A stretch of 40,572 nt of DNA from Akkermansia sp. Its GTDB lineage: Bacteria; Verrucomicrobiota; Verrucomicrobiia; Verrucomicrobiales; Akkermansiaceae. Below the pieces are notes generated by a model. It did not search any database, was not told the origin of the DNA, and saw only the letters and a list, made by a program, of their open reading frames with translations. Made by a program: the position numbers and the translations under genes. The DNA is taken from positions 1 to 40,572 of the forward strand of contig JAFSFD010000007.1 in assembly GCA_017435365.1 (NCBI GenBank), given 5' to 3'. Shown here piece after piece: positions 13,907-22,274 of the stretch. The stretch's first letter is position 1, and each line of letters starts with the position of its first letter.

Positions 13907-15181
13907 ATGAAAGCCGCAACTCTCTCCCTGGCACTCGCCGGCGCCGCCTGCGCCGGCGATGCCATCACCCTGAATACCAAGCCCACCCCCACCGACTGGG
14001 TGGAAGCCGTGAAACAGGCCCTGGTGGTCTACGAAAACAAGGACACCTTCATCACCAAGGTGGCGCTGGTCACCCGCCAGCAGTGGCAGATGGGGGTGGT
14101 GCAGCCCAATGGCAGCAACGGTCTGCACCTCGCGAAAGGCGCCACGCCTTACAACGATGAGTTCCGTCGCAACTGGATTGGCGCCAATGTGTACACCCGC
14201 ACCGGCACCCAGTTCCACACCTACGTGCGCATCGGCGGTCTGCCCGTGCGCGACACCTACTCCGGCGGCCGCACCAGGAAGAACTACTCCTACACCGGGT
14301 TCTATGATATCTGGCTGAAGCAGAACATCTCCGCCGTGAAGGGTCTCAGCGTGCGCGCCGGTAAGTTCGCACCGAGCTTCACCTCCGACTTCCGCATGTC
14401 CAACGCCAGCATTCCCTGTGTGGAGCGCTCCTACGTGGCCAACCAGTTCGCGATGGATACCAACTGGGGCGTGGAGGTGAACTACACCTCGCCGGATAAG
14501 AAGAACATTCTCTACCTTCAGGTCATGGCCAACGACCGCGCCTGCAGCTCCTGCAACCACGGCCACGGTGATAAATACTCCCGCGGCGAGGGCTTCGACG
14601 GTGAGTTCGGCTGGGAGGACAAGTGCTTCGCCATCATCGGCGCCACGCACAAGTTCAACGTGACCGAAAGCGGTTACCACGCCATCTCCGGTGAATATGC
14701 CCACGATTTCAACAACGCCTACCACGGCCGCCGCAAGCCCGGCGCCAACAACTACGGCATCGACTTCAAGGACGCCGTCTCCCTGGGCTATGAAATCAAG
14801 CACAACAAGCTCACCTTCACCACCAACCTGGTGGCTGCCTTTGAGCAGCAGGATGGCAACGGCACCAACAACATCGGCCTCCAGCTCCAGCCCGTCTACG
14901 CCGTGCACCCGCATGTGGACCTCGTCTTCCGCTACACCGGCATGACCGGCCACGACGCCTGCAAGCTCGGCGCCGACCGCTACATCTGCACCCAGACCGG
15001 CGGCGCCTCCTGGGTGGACAGCCTGCACGCTTTCTACCTCGGCGCCAATGTGTATGCCTCCGCCAAGCACAAGGACGCCGCCAAGATTATGTTCGGCGCA
15101 GAGTACACCACCGCCCGCAAGGACGGCAAGGACTACTACAACGGCTGGGAATTCACCACCGCCCTGCGTTGCAACTTCTAA
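13907..15181 (+). CDS. Outer-membrane porin-like beta-barrel protein
   Basis: This 424-residue protein has a short signal peptide (MKAATLSLALAGAACAGDA, about 16-18 residues), alternating amphipathic strands and a C-terminal phenylalanine (TTALRCNF), the marks of an outer-membrane barrel. Strand wording such as LSVRAGKFAPSFTSDF recalls phosphate-selective porin O/P-like proteins. Unusual for a porin, it holds several cysteines, including CSSC, which could form disulfides in outer loops. As last gene of the transporter operon it probably lets the same anion through the outer membrane. No Shine-Dalgarno is obvious; translation is likely coupled to the receiver gene 5 nt upstream. Confidence 0.82.
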   Translation: MKAATLSLALAGAACAGDAITLNTKPTPTDWVEAVKQALVVYENKDTFITKVALVTRQQWQMGVVQPNGSNGLHLAKGATPYNDEFRRNWIGANVYTRTGTQFHTYVRIGGLPVRDTYSGGRTRKNYSYTGFYDIWLKQNISAVKGLSVRAGKFAPSFTSDFRMSNASIPCVERSYVANQFAMDTNWGVEVNYTSPDKKNILYLQVMANDRACSSCNHGHGDKYSRGEGFDGEFGWEDKCFAIIGATHKFNVTESGYHAISGEYAHDFNNAYHGRRKPGANNYGIDFKDAVSLGYEIKHNKLTFTTNLVAAFEQQDGNGTNNIGLQLQPVYAVHPHVDLVFRYTGMTGHDACKLGADRYICTQTGGASWVDSLHAFYLGANVYASAKHKDAAKIMFGAEYTTARKDGKDYYNGWEFTTALRCNF

Positions 15182-15205
15182 GCACCGTAAAGAGCTTTTT
15201 TCAAT

Positions 15206-15233
15206 CCCCCGCTGCCCACCAGGCCAGCGGGGG
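15206..15233 (+). terminator. Hairpin after the porin gene
   Basis: CCCCCGCTG (15206-15214) pairs with CAGCGGGGG (15225-15233), a 9-bp GC-rich stem. The following ATTCTGGTATTCTG is only moderately T-rich, so termination strength is uncertain. Confidence 0.6.
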
Positions 15234-15285
15234 ATTCTGGTATTCTGAAACAAAATCTTTATCGCTGAAACGAAAAGAAATTTTC

Positions 15286-15345
15286 AATCTTTACAGCTGT
15301 GACGTAAAGATTTCTAAATTCTTTCTTGCTACGCCGTAAAGAATT
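15286..15345. promoter_or_regulatory. Two palindromes upstream of and within the ATPase promoter
   Basis: AATCTTTAC (15286-15294) is inverted as GTAAAGATT (15304-15312), and AATTCTTT (15318-15325) as AAAGAATT (15338-15345). The word CGTAAAGA occurs at 15186, 15303 and 15335. The second palindrome spans the -35 box and part of the spacer of the ATPase promoter, as an operator would. Confidence 0.5.
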
Positions 15346-15354
15346 TGCTATAAA
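15326..15354 (+). promoter_or_regulatory. Promoter of the AAA/DUF4143 ATPase gene
   Basis: TTGCTA (15326-15331), 17-nt spacer, TATAAA (15349-15354), then 6 nt (ATCAGC) and the ATG at 15361, predicting a leaderless mRNA. Confidence 0.7.
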
Positions 15355-15360
15355 ATCAGC

Positions 15361-16689
15361 ATGAACCCGCACCTCCGTCAAATATTCACTGAATTGATAG
15401 CAAGCAGTCAGGAGGAGGAACTCCATGGCGGCAGCCGGAGGGATTTGGAACTATCAGCCCTGGAAAGTAAGATAACCGTCTGCGTGGGGGTGCGCCGCTG
15501 CGGCAAATCCACGCTGATGCAACAGCAGTTCCAGGCCCTGGCAGAACGAGGAATACCGCGCGAGAACATGCTCATGCTGAACTTCGCAGATGAGCGACTT
15601 GCCAATATGGGGAATGAAGGCTGGAACGAGCTGTACGAAACCTATTACAGCATGTATCCGCAGAAGCGAAGGAAAGAAAAGGTGTATTTCTGCTTCGATG
15701 AAATTCAGATGCATCCGCACTGGGAACTTTTTGTGGAGCGGCTGCGTCGTGAGGAGAATTGTGAAATTTACATCACAGGTTCCTCCGCTGCCATGCTGAG
15801 CCGGGAAATCCACACCGCCCTGCGTGGGCGCTCGCTTTCCTGGGAATTGTTCCCCTTTTCCTTCGGAGAATATCTGGAGCGTCGCGGGATACCCCGAAGC
15901 GGTTACGGCACCAGCCGCAAGCTGGCAGTGCAGAACGCATGGTCGACCTATCGGGAAGAAGGAGGATTCCCTGAAGCTTACGGAATAGCACCCAACTGGC
16001 GCATACGCCTGCACCAGGATTACTTTGATGCCCTTCTTTACCGCGATGTAGTGGAACGCTACAACATAAGCCAGCCGCTCGTCCTGAAACAGCTGGCTCG
16101 CCGCATGCTGGGTAGTATTGGAGCTCAACTTTCCATCAACAAACTCAGCAACGATTTCCGCAGCAGCGGCATCAGCATCAGCAAGGAAACAATCCAGCAA
16201 TACATTGCCTGGCTGGAGGACGCCTATTTCCTGTTCTGCATCCCGGCTTGTTCTGCTTCAGCTAGCGAACGTTTCCGCCTCATGCGTAAGGTCTACTGCA
16301 TCGACCACGCTATGGTGAAGTCACTTTGCGGTACATTCAGCGAACTACAGGGCCAGATGCTGGAGAACATGGTGTTCCTTTCCCTGCGCCGCAACACCCC
16401 TGAGGTATACTATTACAAAACCCAGGCAGGCCACGAGGTAGACTTCCTCGCCGTTCACCCCAGCACTCACGAAAAACTACTGGTGCAGGTCTGCGCCCGC
16501 ATGGATGCCCCCGAAACCCGCCAACGTGAACTGCGAGCCATGACCGCAGCAATGGCAGAAACAGGATTGAATAAGTCCATCATCGTGACTGAATCGGAAA
16601 CCGGCGAAATCAACACCACACAAGGAAATATCACGCTCATCGCAGCCCCAGAGTATCTGAGCAGACAAAATGCCGGATTTGATTACTGA
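15361..16689 (+). CDS. AAA_14/DUF4143-family ATP-binding protein
   Basis: This 442-residue protein has the architecture AAA_14 ATPase plus DUF4143. The Walker A is GVRRCGKST (43-51), the Walker B is VYFCFDEIQ with Asp113-Glu114, and TGSSAAMLSREI provides sensor-like residues. The C-terminal half holds a winged-helix region (NKLSNDFRSSGISISKETIQ) and the DUF4143 part with EVDFLAVH, which resembles a PD-(D/E)xK-like core. These proteins are widespread in gut anaerobes, often in many copies, and their role is not settled; DNA-related or toxin-like activity has been proposed by domain analogy. It has its own promoter with palindromic operator-like sites and is followed 7 nt later by a lipoprotein gene. 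Confidence 0.9.
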   Translation: MNPHLRQIFTELIASSQEEELHGGSRRDLELSALESKITVCVGVRRCGKSTLMQQQFQALAERGIPRENMLMLNFADERLANMGNEGWNELYETYYSMYPQKRRKEKVYFCFDEIQMHPHWELFVERLRREENCEIYITGSSAAMLSREIHTALRGRSLSWELFPFSFGEYLERRGIPRSGYGTSRKLAVQNAWSTYREEGGFPEAYGIAPNWRIRLHQDYFDALLYRDVVERYNISQPLVLKQLARRMLGSIGAQLSINKLSNDFRSSGISISKETIQQYIAWLEDAYFLFCIPACSASASERFRLMRKVYCIDHAMVKSLCGTFSELQGQMLENMVFLSLRRNTPEVYYYKTQAGHEVDFLAVHPSTHEKLLVQVCARMDAPETRQRELRAMTAAMAETGLNKSIIVTESETGEINTTQGNITLIAAPEYLSRQNAGFDY

Positions 16690-16696
16690 AATTTCT

Positions 16697-17371
16697 ATGA
16701 AAACGAGAATCTTCCGCCTACTTACAGCCGCCCTCTGCGCCCTGGGGCTCAGCGGGTGCTACACCCAGCTGCACCAATATGCCTGGCAACGCGCCAAGGT
16801 GGTGGACGAGGCCTGGTTCCAACCGGCAGAGCCGGAACTCTACCAGGCCGGCAGTAGGTTTTACACCAAGGCTTACCACGGCCCGGGGCGCGGGTGCTAT
16901 GCGGGATACCCCTTCCACTGGGTCATGCTGAGAGGCACCGGCATGGCCACCTTCTGCCCCGATGAGGAGAAGATGGAGACCGTCTACCTACCGCTCACAG
17001 AACAAAGCGCCGCCGATGTGCAGAACTCACTTGATAAAGGCGCAGATTATGTGACGCATGTCGAAATCCGCGCCGATTCCGGCGGCGACCTGAAGCAACT
17101 CCCGGCCACTGCACGCCTGCTGCCGGTGAAAGCCTTCCTCAGCCTCGGCGTGACTGCTGACCGCACGCTGAAAAACCACCGCATGCACCCCCGGACCGAT
17201 GCGCACAAATACTACGCCTACCCGCTGGGTGCGCTCACCGCAGTGGCAGTGGACGCCCCCCTGAGCATTGCCGGCACCGCAGTTACCGTGGCAGCCGGAG
17301 TGGCCGCCCTGCCCATAGGCCTCACCTACCGGCTCATCGAGGCCTGCCTGCCGGAAAAGAAAGGTGAATAG
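16697..17371 (+). CDS. Putative lipoprotein of unknown function
   Basis: This 224-residue protein starts with MKTRIFRLLTAALCALGLSGC, a lipoprotein signal with lipobox LSGC, so the mature chain begins at Cys21. The body has no domain I recognise; a hydrophobic Ala/Val/Gly-rich segment near 180-210 (SIAGTAVTVAAGVAALPIGL) could insert in a membrane. I use ATG 16697; the open frame extends 9 codons further up, into the end of the ATPase gene, without a signal peptide. It follows that gene by 7 nt and may be cotranscribed. No terminator is visible before the convergent gene at 17395. Confidence 0.75.
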   Translation: MKTRIFRLLTAALCALGLSGCYTQLHQYAWQRAKVVDEAWFQPAEPELYQAGSRFYTKAYHGPGRGCYAGYPFHWVMLRGTGMATFCPDEEKMETVYLPLTEQSAADVQNSLDKGADYVTHVEIRADSGGDLKQLPATARLLPVKAFLSLGVTADRTLKNHRMHPRTDAHKYYAYPLGALTAVAVDAPLSIAGTAVTVAAGVAALPIGLTYRLIEACLPEKKGE

Positions 17372-17394
17372 TTATTGATGCGGCATTTATTGGC

Positions 17395-17697
17395 TCATTC
17401 CTCCTCATCCTCCTGGTGGTGGCGGGCTTTGTACACCGCGCAGCCTATGCCCCAGGAGGCGGCCACCCACCCCAGCAGCAGGAAGAACAGCGCATTGTAC
17501 CTGGCATGCCGGTGCAGGAAACCGGGCTTCCGGTACACAATGCGCAGGAGTTCCCCCGGCTCCACCTGCCAGATATGCAGGGTAAGCAGAATCAGCACCC
17601 CCAGCACCAGTGCCGCCGCCAGCACATAATACCCGCGGCGGCGGGCCTCCGCATCATCCACCCAGGCATTGTAGCACACCAGGCCCAGCAGCAGCAT
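17395..17697 (-). CDS. Small hypothetical membrane protein
   Basis: One hundred residues with about three hydrophobic segments (LLLGLVCYNA; YYVLAAALVLGVLILLTLHIW; ALFFLLLGWVAASWGIG) and an acidic end (HHQEDEEE). I do not recognise a family. The start codon lies within a dispersed repeat: the sequence CATTTTGGAAGAAGCCCC that contains it recurs at 40467. This makes either the start or the reality of the gene less sure. There is no Shine-Dalgarno sequence and no good -10 box near the start. Confidence 0.5.
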   Translation of the reverse strand: MLLLGLVCYNAWVDDAEARRRGYYVLAAALVLGVLILLTLHIWQVEPGELLRIVYRKPGFLHRHARYNALFFLLLGWVAASWGIGCAVYKARHHQEDEEE

Positions 17698-17810
17698 TTT
17701 GGAAGAAGCCCCCTCTCTGCTCGATAAATTGATGTTTGTCGTTGTCGGGGCACGGGACTTCAGTCCCGAAATAACGGTGCTTCCAATCGGGACTGAAGTC
17801 CCGTGCTCCG
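17694..17810 (+). repeat. Dispersed multi-hairpin repeat, copy 1
   Basis: The core is a 20-bp perfect inverted repeat (17750-17769 and 17787-17806) around a 17-nt spacer. Each arm is itself a hairpin (CGGGACT-TC-AGTCCCG). A weaker outer hairpin (17722-17741) precedes it. The stretch from 17694 to about 17786 also matches the copy at the window end. Copies 2 and 3 lie at 24361 and 31433 in the opposite direction. Confidence 0.85.
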
Positions 17811-17825
17811 AACGAGTGATAAATC

Positions 17826-17856
17826 AACCGCACCGGGATTTCTCACCGGTGCGGTT
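17826..17856 (-). terminator. Terminator of the bL9 gene
   Basis: AACCGCACCGG (17826-17836) pairs with CCGGTGCGGTT (17846-17856), 11 bp. On the minus strand GATTTATCAC follows. It lies 30 nt after the bL9 stop. Confidence 0.65.
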
Positions 17857-17886
17857 GTATAAAATATCAGGCTTTCAGGGGTTGAA

Positions 17887-18381
17887 TCAGGCCTCGGCAG
17901 CGGCTTCCTCAGCGGGAGCCACAACCTCACCCTTCACCACGAGCACCACCTTCACAGTGGCGGTCACCTGGGTGTGCAGCTTGGCAGCCACCTCGTAGGT
18001 GCCGGACTTCTTGAGCGGCTTCTCCAGCTCAATGGCGTGGCGGTCGATTTCGATGCCCTGAGCGGCCAGGCCCTCAGCAATCTGCTGGTTGGTGATGGCG
18101 CCGAACACCTTGCCATTCTCGCCGGCCTCGAGGGTCAGGTTGACCGTGACGGCAGCAATCTTGGCAGCAATCTCCTGGAAGTTGGCCAGCTCGGCGGCCT
18201 CGCGCTCAGCGCGCTTCTTCTGGAGCATGTTGATGAAACGCTGGTTGGCGGGAGTAGCCTCGAACGCAAGGCCCTGAGGAATCAGGTAGTTGCGGCCGTA
18301 ACCAGCCTTCACGGTAACGAGGTCGGCTTCACAGCCCAGACCTTCAATCTTCGTAGCGAGAATAACATTCATGTTTGCCAT
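17887..18381 (-). CDS. rplI: 50S ribosomal protein bL9
   Basis: This 164-residue protein is bL9: the N-terminal domain reads MNVILATKIEGLGCEADLVTVKAGYGRNYLIPQGLA, with the conserved GYGRNYLIP turn, followed by the long connecting helix (RFINMLQKKRAEREAAELANFQEIAAK) and a C-terminal rRNA-binding domain with GKVFGAITNQQIAEGL. It bridges the 50S subunit at the L1 stalk base. The usual length is about 150; the extra residues are an Ala/Glu-rich C-terminal tail. It stands alone here, not in the common rpsF-rpsR-rplI cluster. MANMNVIL gives two possible ATGs (18381 or 18372). No Shine-Dalgarno is visible. Confidence 0.97.
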   Translation of the reverse strand: MANMNVILATKIEGLGCEADLVTVKAGYGRNYLIPQGLAFEATPANQRFINMLQKKRAEREAAELANFQEIAAKIAAVTVNLTLEAGENGKVFGAITNQQIAEGLAAQGIEIDRHAIELEKPLKKSGTYEVAAKLHTQVTATVKVVLVVKGEVVAPAEEAAAEA

Positions 18382-18412
18382 AACTCAGTAATATTGGGTT
18401 TGGTGAGCCGCA

Positions 18413-18441
18413 AAGATGCACCAAAACCGCCTGAAAGTCAA
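18413..18441 (-). promoter_or_regulatory. rplI: Candidate promoter of rplI
   Basis: TTGACT (18436-18441), 17-nt spacer, CATCTT (18413-18418) on the minus strand. The -10 box is poor (3/6). The leader would be about 25 nt. Confidence 0.4.
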
Positions 18442-18555
18442 GCCAAAAATGAATTTATCTGCCGGCATTTACCCCTTGAAAGCATGAAAAAAAATAAAAA
18501 GTGAAATAATTTTTCCGCTGGAAACCGTCTATAGGGAGAAAGCACAAAAACTGCC

Positions 18556-21500
18556 ATGAAACCACATCTCCCTGCGCTTCTGTACGCGGCCCTGCTTGCT
18601 GCGATAGCCCCTGTATCCGCCACGGCTGAGCCCGCCACCTACGGGAAACTCATTTCTGCGGAGCAGATTACCATCACCTCCACCGGCCCGCTTGCGCTGA
18701 ATTATTACGGGCACCAGAGCGTGCCGGATGCCACGGAAAAGGACTGGGTCCTGACTCTGACAGCCAGCGACTTATCACCCACCGGCACCCAGGTTTCATC
18801 ATCTCGCACCGCACAGCTGATAGATAAGGCGGGATTCATGACAATAGTGGAAAATGAGAGCGATTGGCGTGTAGAACCGCACGACAATGCTTTCCAGATT
18901 GGCATTGCGCCGGACGGCGACCTTTTTATCGCCTTTGAATCAACGGCCCGGAAAGGGGTCACGCACGTGCTGAATAACAGCAACAACTTCCGGTGGACAC
19001 ACGTAGACGAGGTCAGCGTCACCCTCTCCTACAATGCCGCCAGCGGAAAACTGAGTCTGGAGGGGGGCAGCATCAAACGCACAGACAACGGCAACAGCCA
19101 GGTATTCAACGGCATTGACAACCTGGATTACCAGGTGAATGATAACTTCTTTTCTGCAACCATCCACGGCATGGATCACCCGCGCTTCAAATCAGGGACC
19201 GGCGGCACCCTCGTCTCCACCCTCATTTCAGAGAGTGGAGACGAGGGCTGGAAAATATCCGGCACTGCGGGCATTCAGGAGCTGCAGGGCGGCAGCTACT
19301 CTGACCGCGCCCTGCAAAGCTCAGACAAGATACAGTTCACTGGGGTCCACGGCATCCTCTACACCAATTCGGACTATACATTGGAAAACGAAATATCCGC
19401 ATCAGCCGCCCTGGATGCGCTGGAAGAGGGCACAGCTATAGGTTTCGGGGCCGCAGCCGGTAAAACCCTCACCGTGACCCAGGGCACCGCCGCCATCAAT
19501 GATGCAGAGGCCGGCACCCAGGTGGATGTGCTCCACATCGTGGGTGAAGGCACGGTAAAGCTCAGCTACAGCGGAGAAAACTCAGCGGATCTGAGTGCGG
19601 TACAAGTGCGGCTTGCCGATTCTGCCACACTGGAAATTGATGACAGCGGCACGCTGAGCGATGAGGGCGCACAAATTGCGCTGCATGCGGGGCGCTTCTC
19701 CCGGGATGCCGCCATCGTCAAAAGCGGCAAGGCGACTGATTTGGTACTCCGGACAGGAGAGGCCACCACGAGCCTGAAACAAATCACCAACACCCAGGGC
19801 AACCTGGATATCACCGGAAACGGGCTCCTGCAGGTGCAGAACCTCACGGCAGAGCATGGCAGCATCAGCCTCGATTCCGACACCACCTGCACCGGCACCC
19901 TGGCCGCAGCAGGCAAAGTCCGGGTAAGCGATGCAAGCGCAGCCAGAGTTCATCATCTCAACGCCGGCGAGCTGGAGGTAGCCGCCCGCGGCAGCTTAAC
20001 CGCCACGGGCTCAGCAGAAATAAGCGGTTCGGTTCAGCTTGGCGGCACGGTGCAGATGAATACGCTGAAAGCCGGCACCATCACCATGACCGGCAGCGGC
20101 ACCCTGGAAAGCAGCAGCATCAGCGCGGCAAGTATCACAGCCGGTGGTGTTTCTGCCAGCTGCGGCAGCACTGCAACGCCCCTGTTCAGCAATGGGGTGA
20201 GGCTGGATGAAAGCGGCATCACGGCAGGCAGCATGAGCGGCGCCACCCTGGAAGTGGCCGGCACAGAGGTGCTGCGAGCCGCCTCCACCGACAGCAGCAT
20301 CAGCATCTCTGCCACGAGCATTCAGGCAGAGGGCTCAGTGACCGCCGCAGAAGTACGCCTCTCCCCGGTCTGCACCATAAGAGCGGCCCGGCTCCAGGCT
20401 GATGCGATGAGCGTTGAGGGCAGCGCAACCAGTCTCTCCGGCGCTACGCTCACCGGTGTGCATTCCCTTTCCGGCACGGCTGCCTCCGTCAAATCAGTAG
20501 AGGCGGACTCCATCACCCTGGCAGATGGGTACCAACTCAGCGCCGACTCCATCAAAGCCACCCACCTCTCCGTCGGAACACATGCAGTCATTCATGGTGC
20601 CACCATCACTGATACCCAGGTGATTGTCGGCAATGAGGCGAGTCTGAACCAGGTGACACTGGGGAGCGGCTCCACCCTCCAGAGCACGCAGATGAACATG
20701 AACGGACTGGTCGTGAGCCAGGCGTTCGGCGGTGCATCCGGGCAGGCCTTCCGCAAAGGGGAGCACGTTGACTCGCTGGTACTCACAGGCAAAACCACGG
20801 AAAACGATATTGCCCTCTCCTATGTGGTGTTGAACGGCGAGGCGCTTGATTTCTCCGGCAGCAGCAGCACAAACCAGGCAGAGCACCGGATTCTGCTGGC
20901 AGACGGCACCATCTCATACGATACCAACCCCGCCAATTATGAGCTTTACATCCAGTCATATACACGGGCCCGGCTCGAATTGTCAGGCGGCAGCCTCATC
21001 ATTCGCGGTTACCGGGATGAAGAGGGCATCAAGAACGAACTGACCGATACCGCCAACAGAAAGCTCACCCTGGCCGCACTGGATGAAACAGGCGGCAGCG
21101 GAGAAGCCGCCTGGCTGAAATCCTATGTAGGCCACGTCAATCGCTACACCCTGGCAGAGCGCAAGCAGGTGCTGGATGCCATTTCCGGGGCCTCCACAGC
21201 AGCACTGGCAGATTCTCAGCGCCTCGGCATTCAGGATTTGCAGAGCAAGCTGCGCAACCGCATCATCCAGGCCGGTGGCGGCACCAATGCCGGCCTGACC
21301 ACCGACTGGGAGTATGTGGGGCTTCAGGCCTGGGCCCAGGCCGATGGCAGCTTCTCATCCTCCAAAGGCAGTGGAGATGAATGCGGCTATGACTACAATG
21401 CCATGGGCGCCACGGTGGGTGCTAACCTGGACCTGAGTGCCCGGACCGTTGCAGGGCTTGCCTTCAGCGCATCATACGGAGAAATCGATTCTGATGGAGC

Positions 21501-22152
21501 CGACCACGCCCGGGGCAACAACGATGCGCGGTACCTGAGCCTCTTCGCCCGCCACCAGCAGAACCACTGGGTGCATATGCTGATTCTTTCCGCAGGCTTC
21601 AACGAGATGGATCTGGAGCGCTCTGTCTCAAGCTACTCGGCCTCGGGGGATACCAAGGGCTCCTCACTTTCGGCATACTACGAAACCGGATACACCATCG
21701 GGCTGAATTATGAGTACACCCACATTCTGCAGCCCATGGTGAGCATCAGCCTCACCTCTGCCAAGGTGGATAGCTACACCGAATCCGGCAGCCTGGGTAA
21801 TGCTGCCCTGACCTACGATGGCGACAACTACCTGTACGGGAAAATCGGCTTGGGCGCCCGCTACCAGGGCGTGCTCTACGAAACCATCCACGAACGCAAC
21901 GCAGTTCTCGAAACCCGTGCCCTCGTTACCCGTGATTTCGGTGATACCACAGATACGGCCCGGGTGGCCCTGGGTAGCGGCACCTTGCACGAAGTCACAG
22001 GGGCTGATACCTCCGGAACCGGCTTTGAACTCGGCTTTGGTATCTCCATCCCGGTAGAACAGCACACCACCCTCTATGCTGACGCCGACCTGAGCATCGC
22101 GCCGGATTACACCGCCCTGCGTGCCAACGTCGGCATGCGCTACGATTTCTGA
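18556..22152 (+). CDS. Autotransporter with beta-helical passenger
   Basis: This 1198-residue protein has a signal peptide (KPHLPALLYAALLAAIAPVSATA, cleavage near 25), a passenger of about 800 residues and a C-terminal autotransporter barrel (about 905-1198) ending in GMRYDF. From about residue 380 to 740 the passenger is Ser/Ala/Gly-rich with recurring strand turns (SSISAASITAGGV), as in right-handed beta-helices of AIDA/pectate-lyase type. A helical linker (DAISGASTAALADSQRLGIQDL) precedes the barrel and should lie in its pore. It would be displayed on, or released from, the cell surface; the binding partner is unknown. Residues 1-250 look like a separate beta-sandwich, possibly a lectin-like domain. 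It is monocistronic with a strong terminator. Confidence 0.88.
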   Translation: MKPHLPALLYAALLAAIAPVSATAEPATYGKLISAEQITITSTGPLALNYYGHQSVPDATEKDWVLTLTASDLSPTGTQVSSSRTAQLIDKAGFMTIVENESDWRVEPHDNAFQIGIAPDGDLFIAFESTARKGVTHVLNNSNNFRWTHVDEVSVTLSYNAASGKLSLEGGSIKRTDNGNSQVFNGIDNLDYQVNDNFFSATIHGMDHPRFKSGTGGTLVSTLISESGDEGWKISGTAGIQELQGGSYSDRALQSSDKIQFTGVHGILYTNSDYTLENEISASAALDALEEGTAIGFGAAAGKTLTVTQGTAAINDAEAGTQVDVLHIVGEGTVKLSYSGENSADLSAVQVRLADSATLEIDDSGTLSDEGAQIALHAGRFSRDAAIVKSGKATDLVLRTGEATTSLKQITNTQGNLDITGNGLLQVQNLTAEHGSISLDSDTTCTGTLAAAGKVRVSDASAARVHHLNAGELEVAARGSLTATGSAEISGSVQLGGTVQMNTLKAGTITMTGSGTLESSSISAASITAGGVSASCGSTATPLFSNGVRLDESGITAGSMSGATLEVAGTEVLRAASTDSSISISATSIQAEGSVTAAEVRLSPVCTIRAARLQADAMSVEGSATSLSGATLTGVHSLSGTAASVKSVEADSITLADGYQLSADSIKATHLSVGTHAVIHGATITDTQVIVGNEASLNQVTLGSGSTLQSTQMNMNGLVVSQAFGGASGQAFRKGEHVDSLVLTGKTTENDIALSYVVLNGEALDFSGSSSTNQAEHRILLADGTISYDTNPANYELYIQSYTRARLELSGGSLIIRGYRDEEGIKNELTDTANRKLTLAALDETGGSGEAAWLKSYVGHVNRYTLAERKQVLDAISGASTAALADSQRLGIQDLQSKLRNRIIQAGGGTNAGLTTDWEYVGLQAWAQADGSFSSSKGSGDECGYDYNAMGATVGANLDLSARTVAGLAFSASYGEIDSDGADHARGNNDARYLSLFARHQQNHWVHMLILSAGFNEMDLERSVSSYSASGDTKGSSLSAYYETGYTIGLNYEYTHILQPMVSISLTSAKVDSYTESGSLGNAALTYDGDNYLYGKIGLGARYQGVLYETIHERNAVLETRALVTRDFGDTTDTARVALGSGTLHEVTGADTSGTGFELGFGISIPVEQHTTLYADADLSIAPDYTALRANVGMRYDF

Positions 22153-22177
22153 TTGGTCATTGCAGAATAGCCATCCA

Positions 22178-22209
22178 CCCCTGCCCGGCAGCCGCCGGGC
22201 AGGGGTTTT
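22178..22209 (+). terminator. Terminator of the large autotransporter gene
   Basis: A 12-bp stem (CCCCTGCCCGGC at 22178-22189, complement at 22194-22205) with a 4-nt loop is followed by TTTT. Confidence 0.88.
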
Positions 22210-22210
22210 C

Positions 22211-22250
22211 GAAAATAAATCCTCCGCTCCCACGGGGAGAGCGGAGGATT
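22211..22250 (-). terminator. Terminator of the first sialidase gene
   Basis: AATCCTCCGCTC (22218-22229) pairs with GAGCGGAGGATT (22239-22250). On the minus strand the stem is followed by TATTTTCG. It stands back to back with the plus-strand terminator. Confidence 0.8.
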
Positions 22251-22274
22251 CAGCATATCCGGGAAGTGCGCGTA

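Noticed and set aside
17699..17998. Open frames through the multi-hairpin repeat that encode GARDFSPEITVLPIGTEVPC-type peptides (also at 24339, 31367 and 31448)
   Set aside because: The repeated peptide is a translation of the dispersed hairpin repeat in several contexts; it has no consistent start or length.
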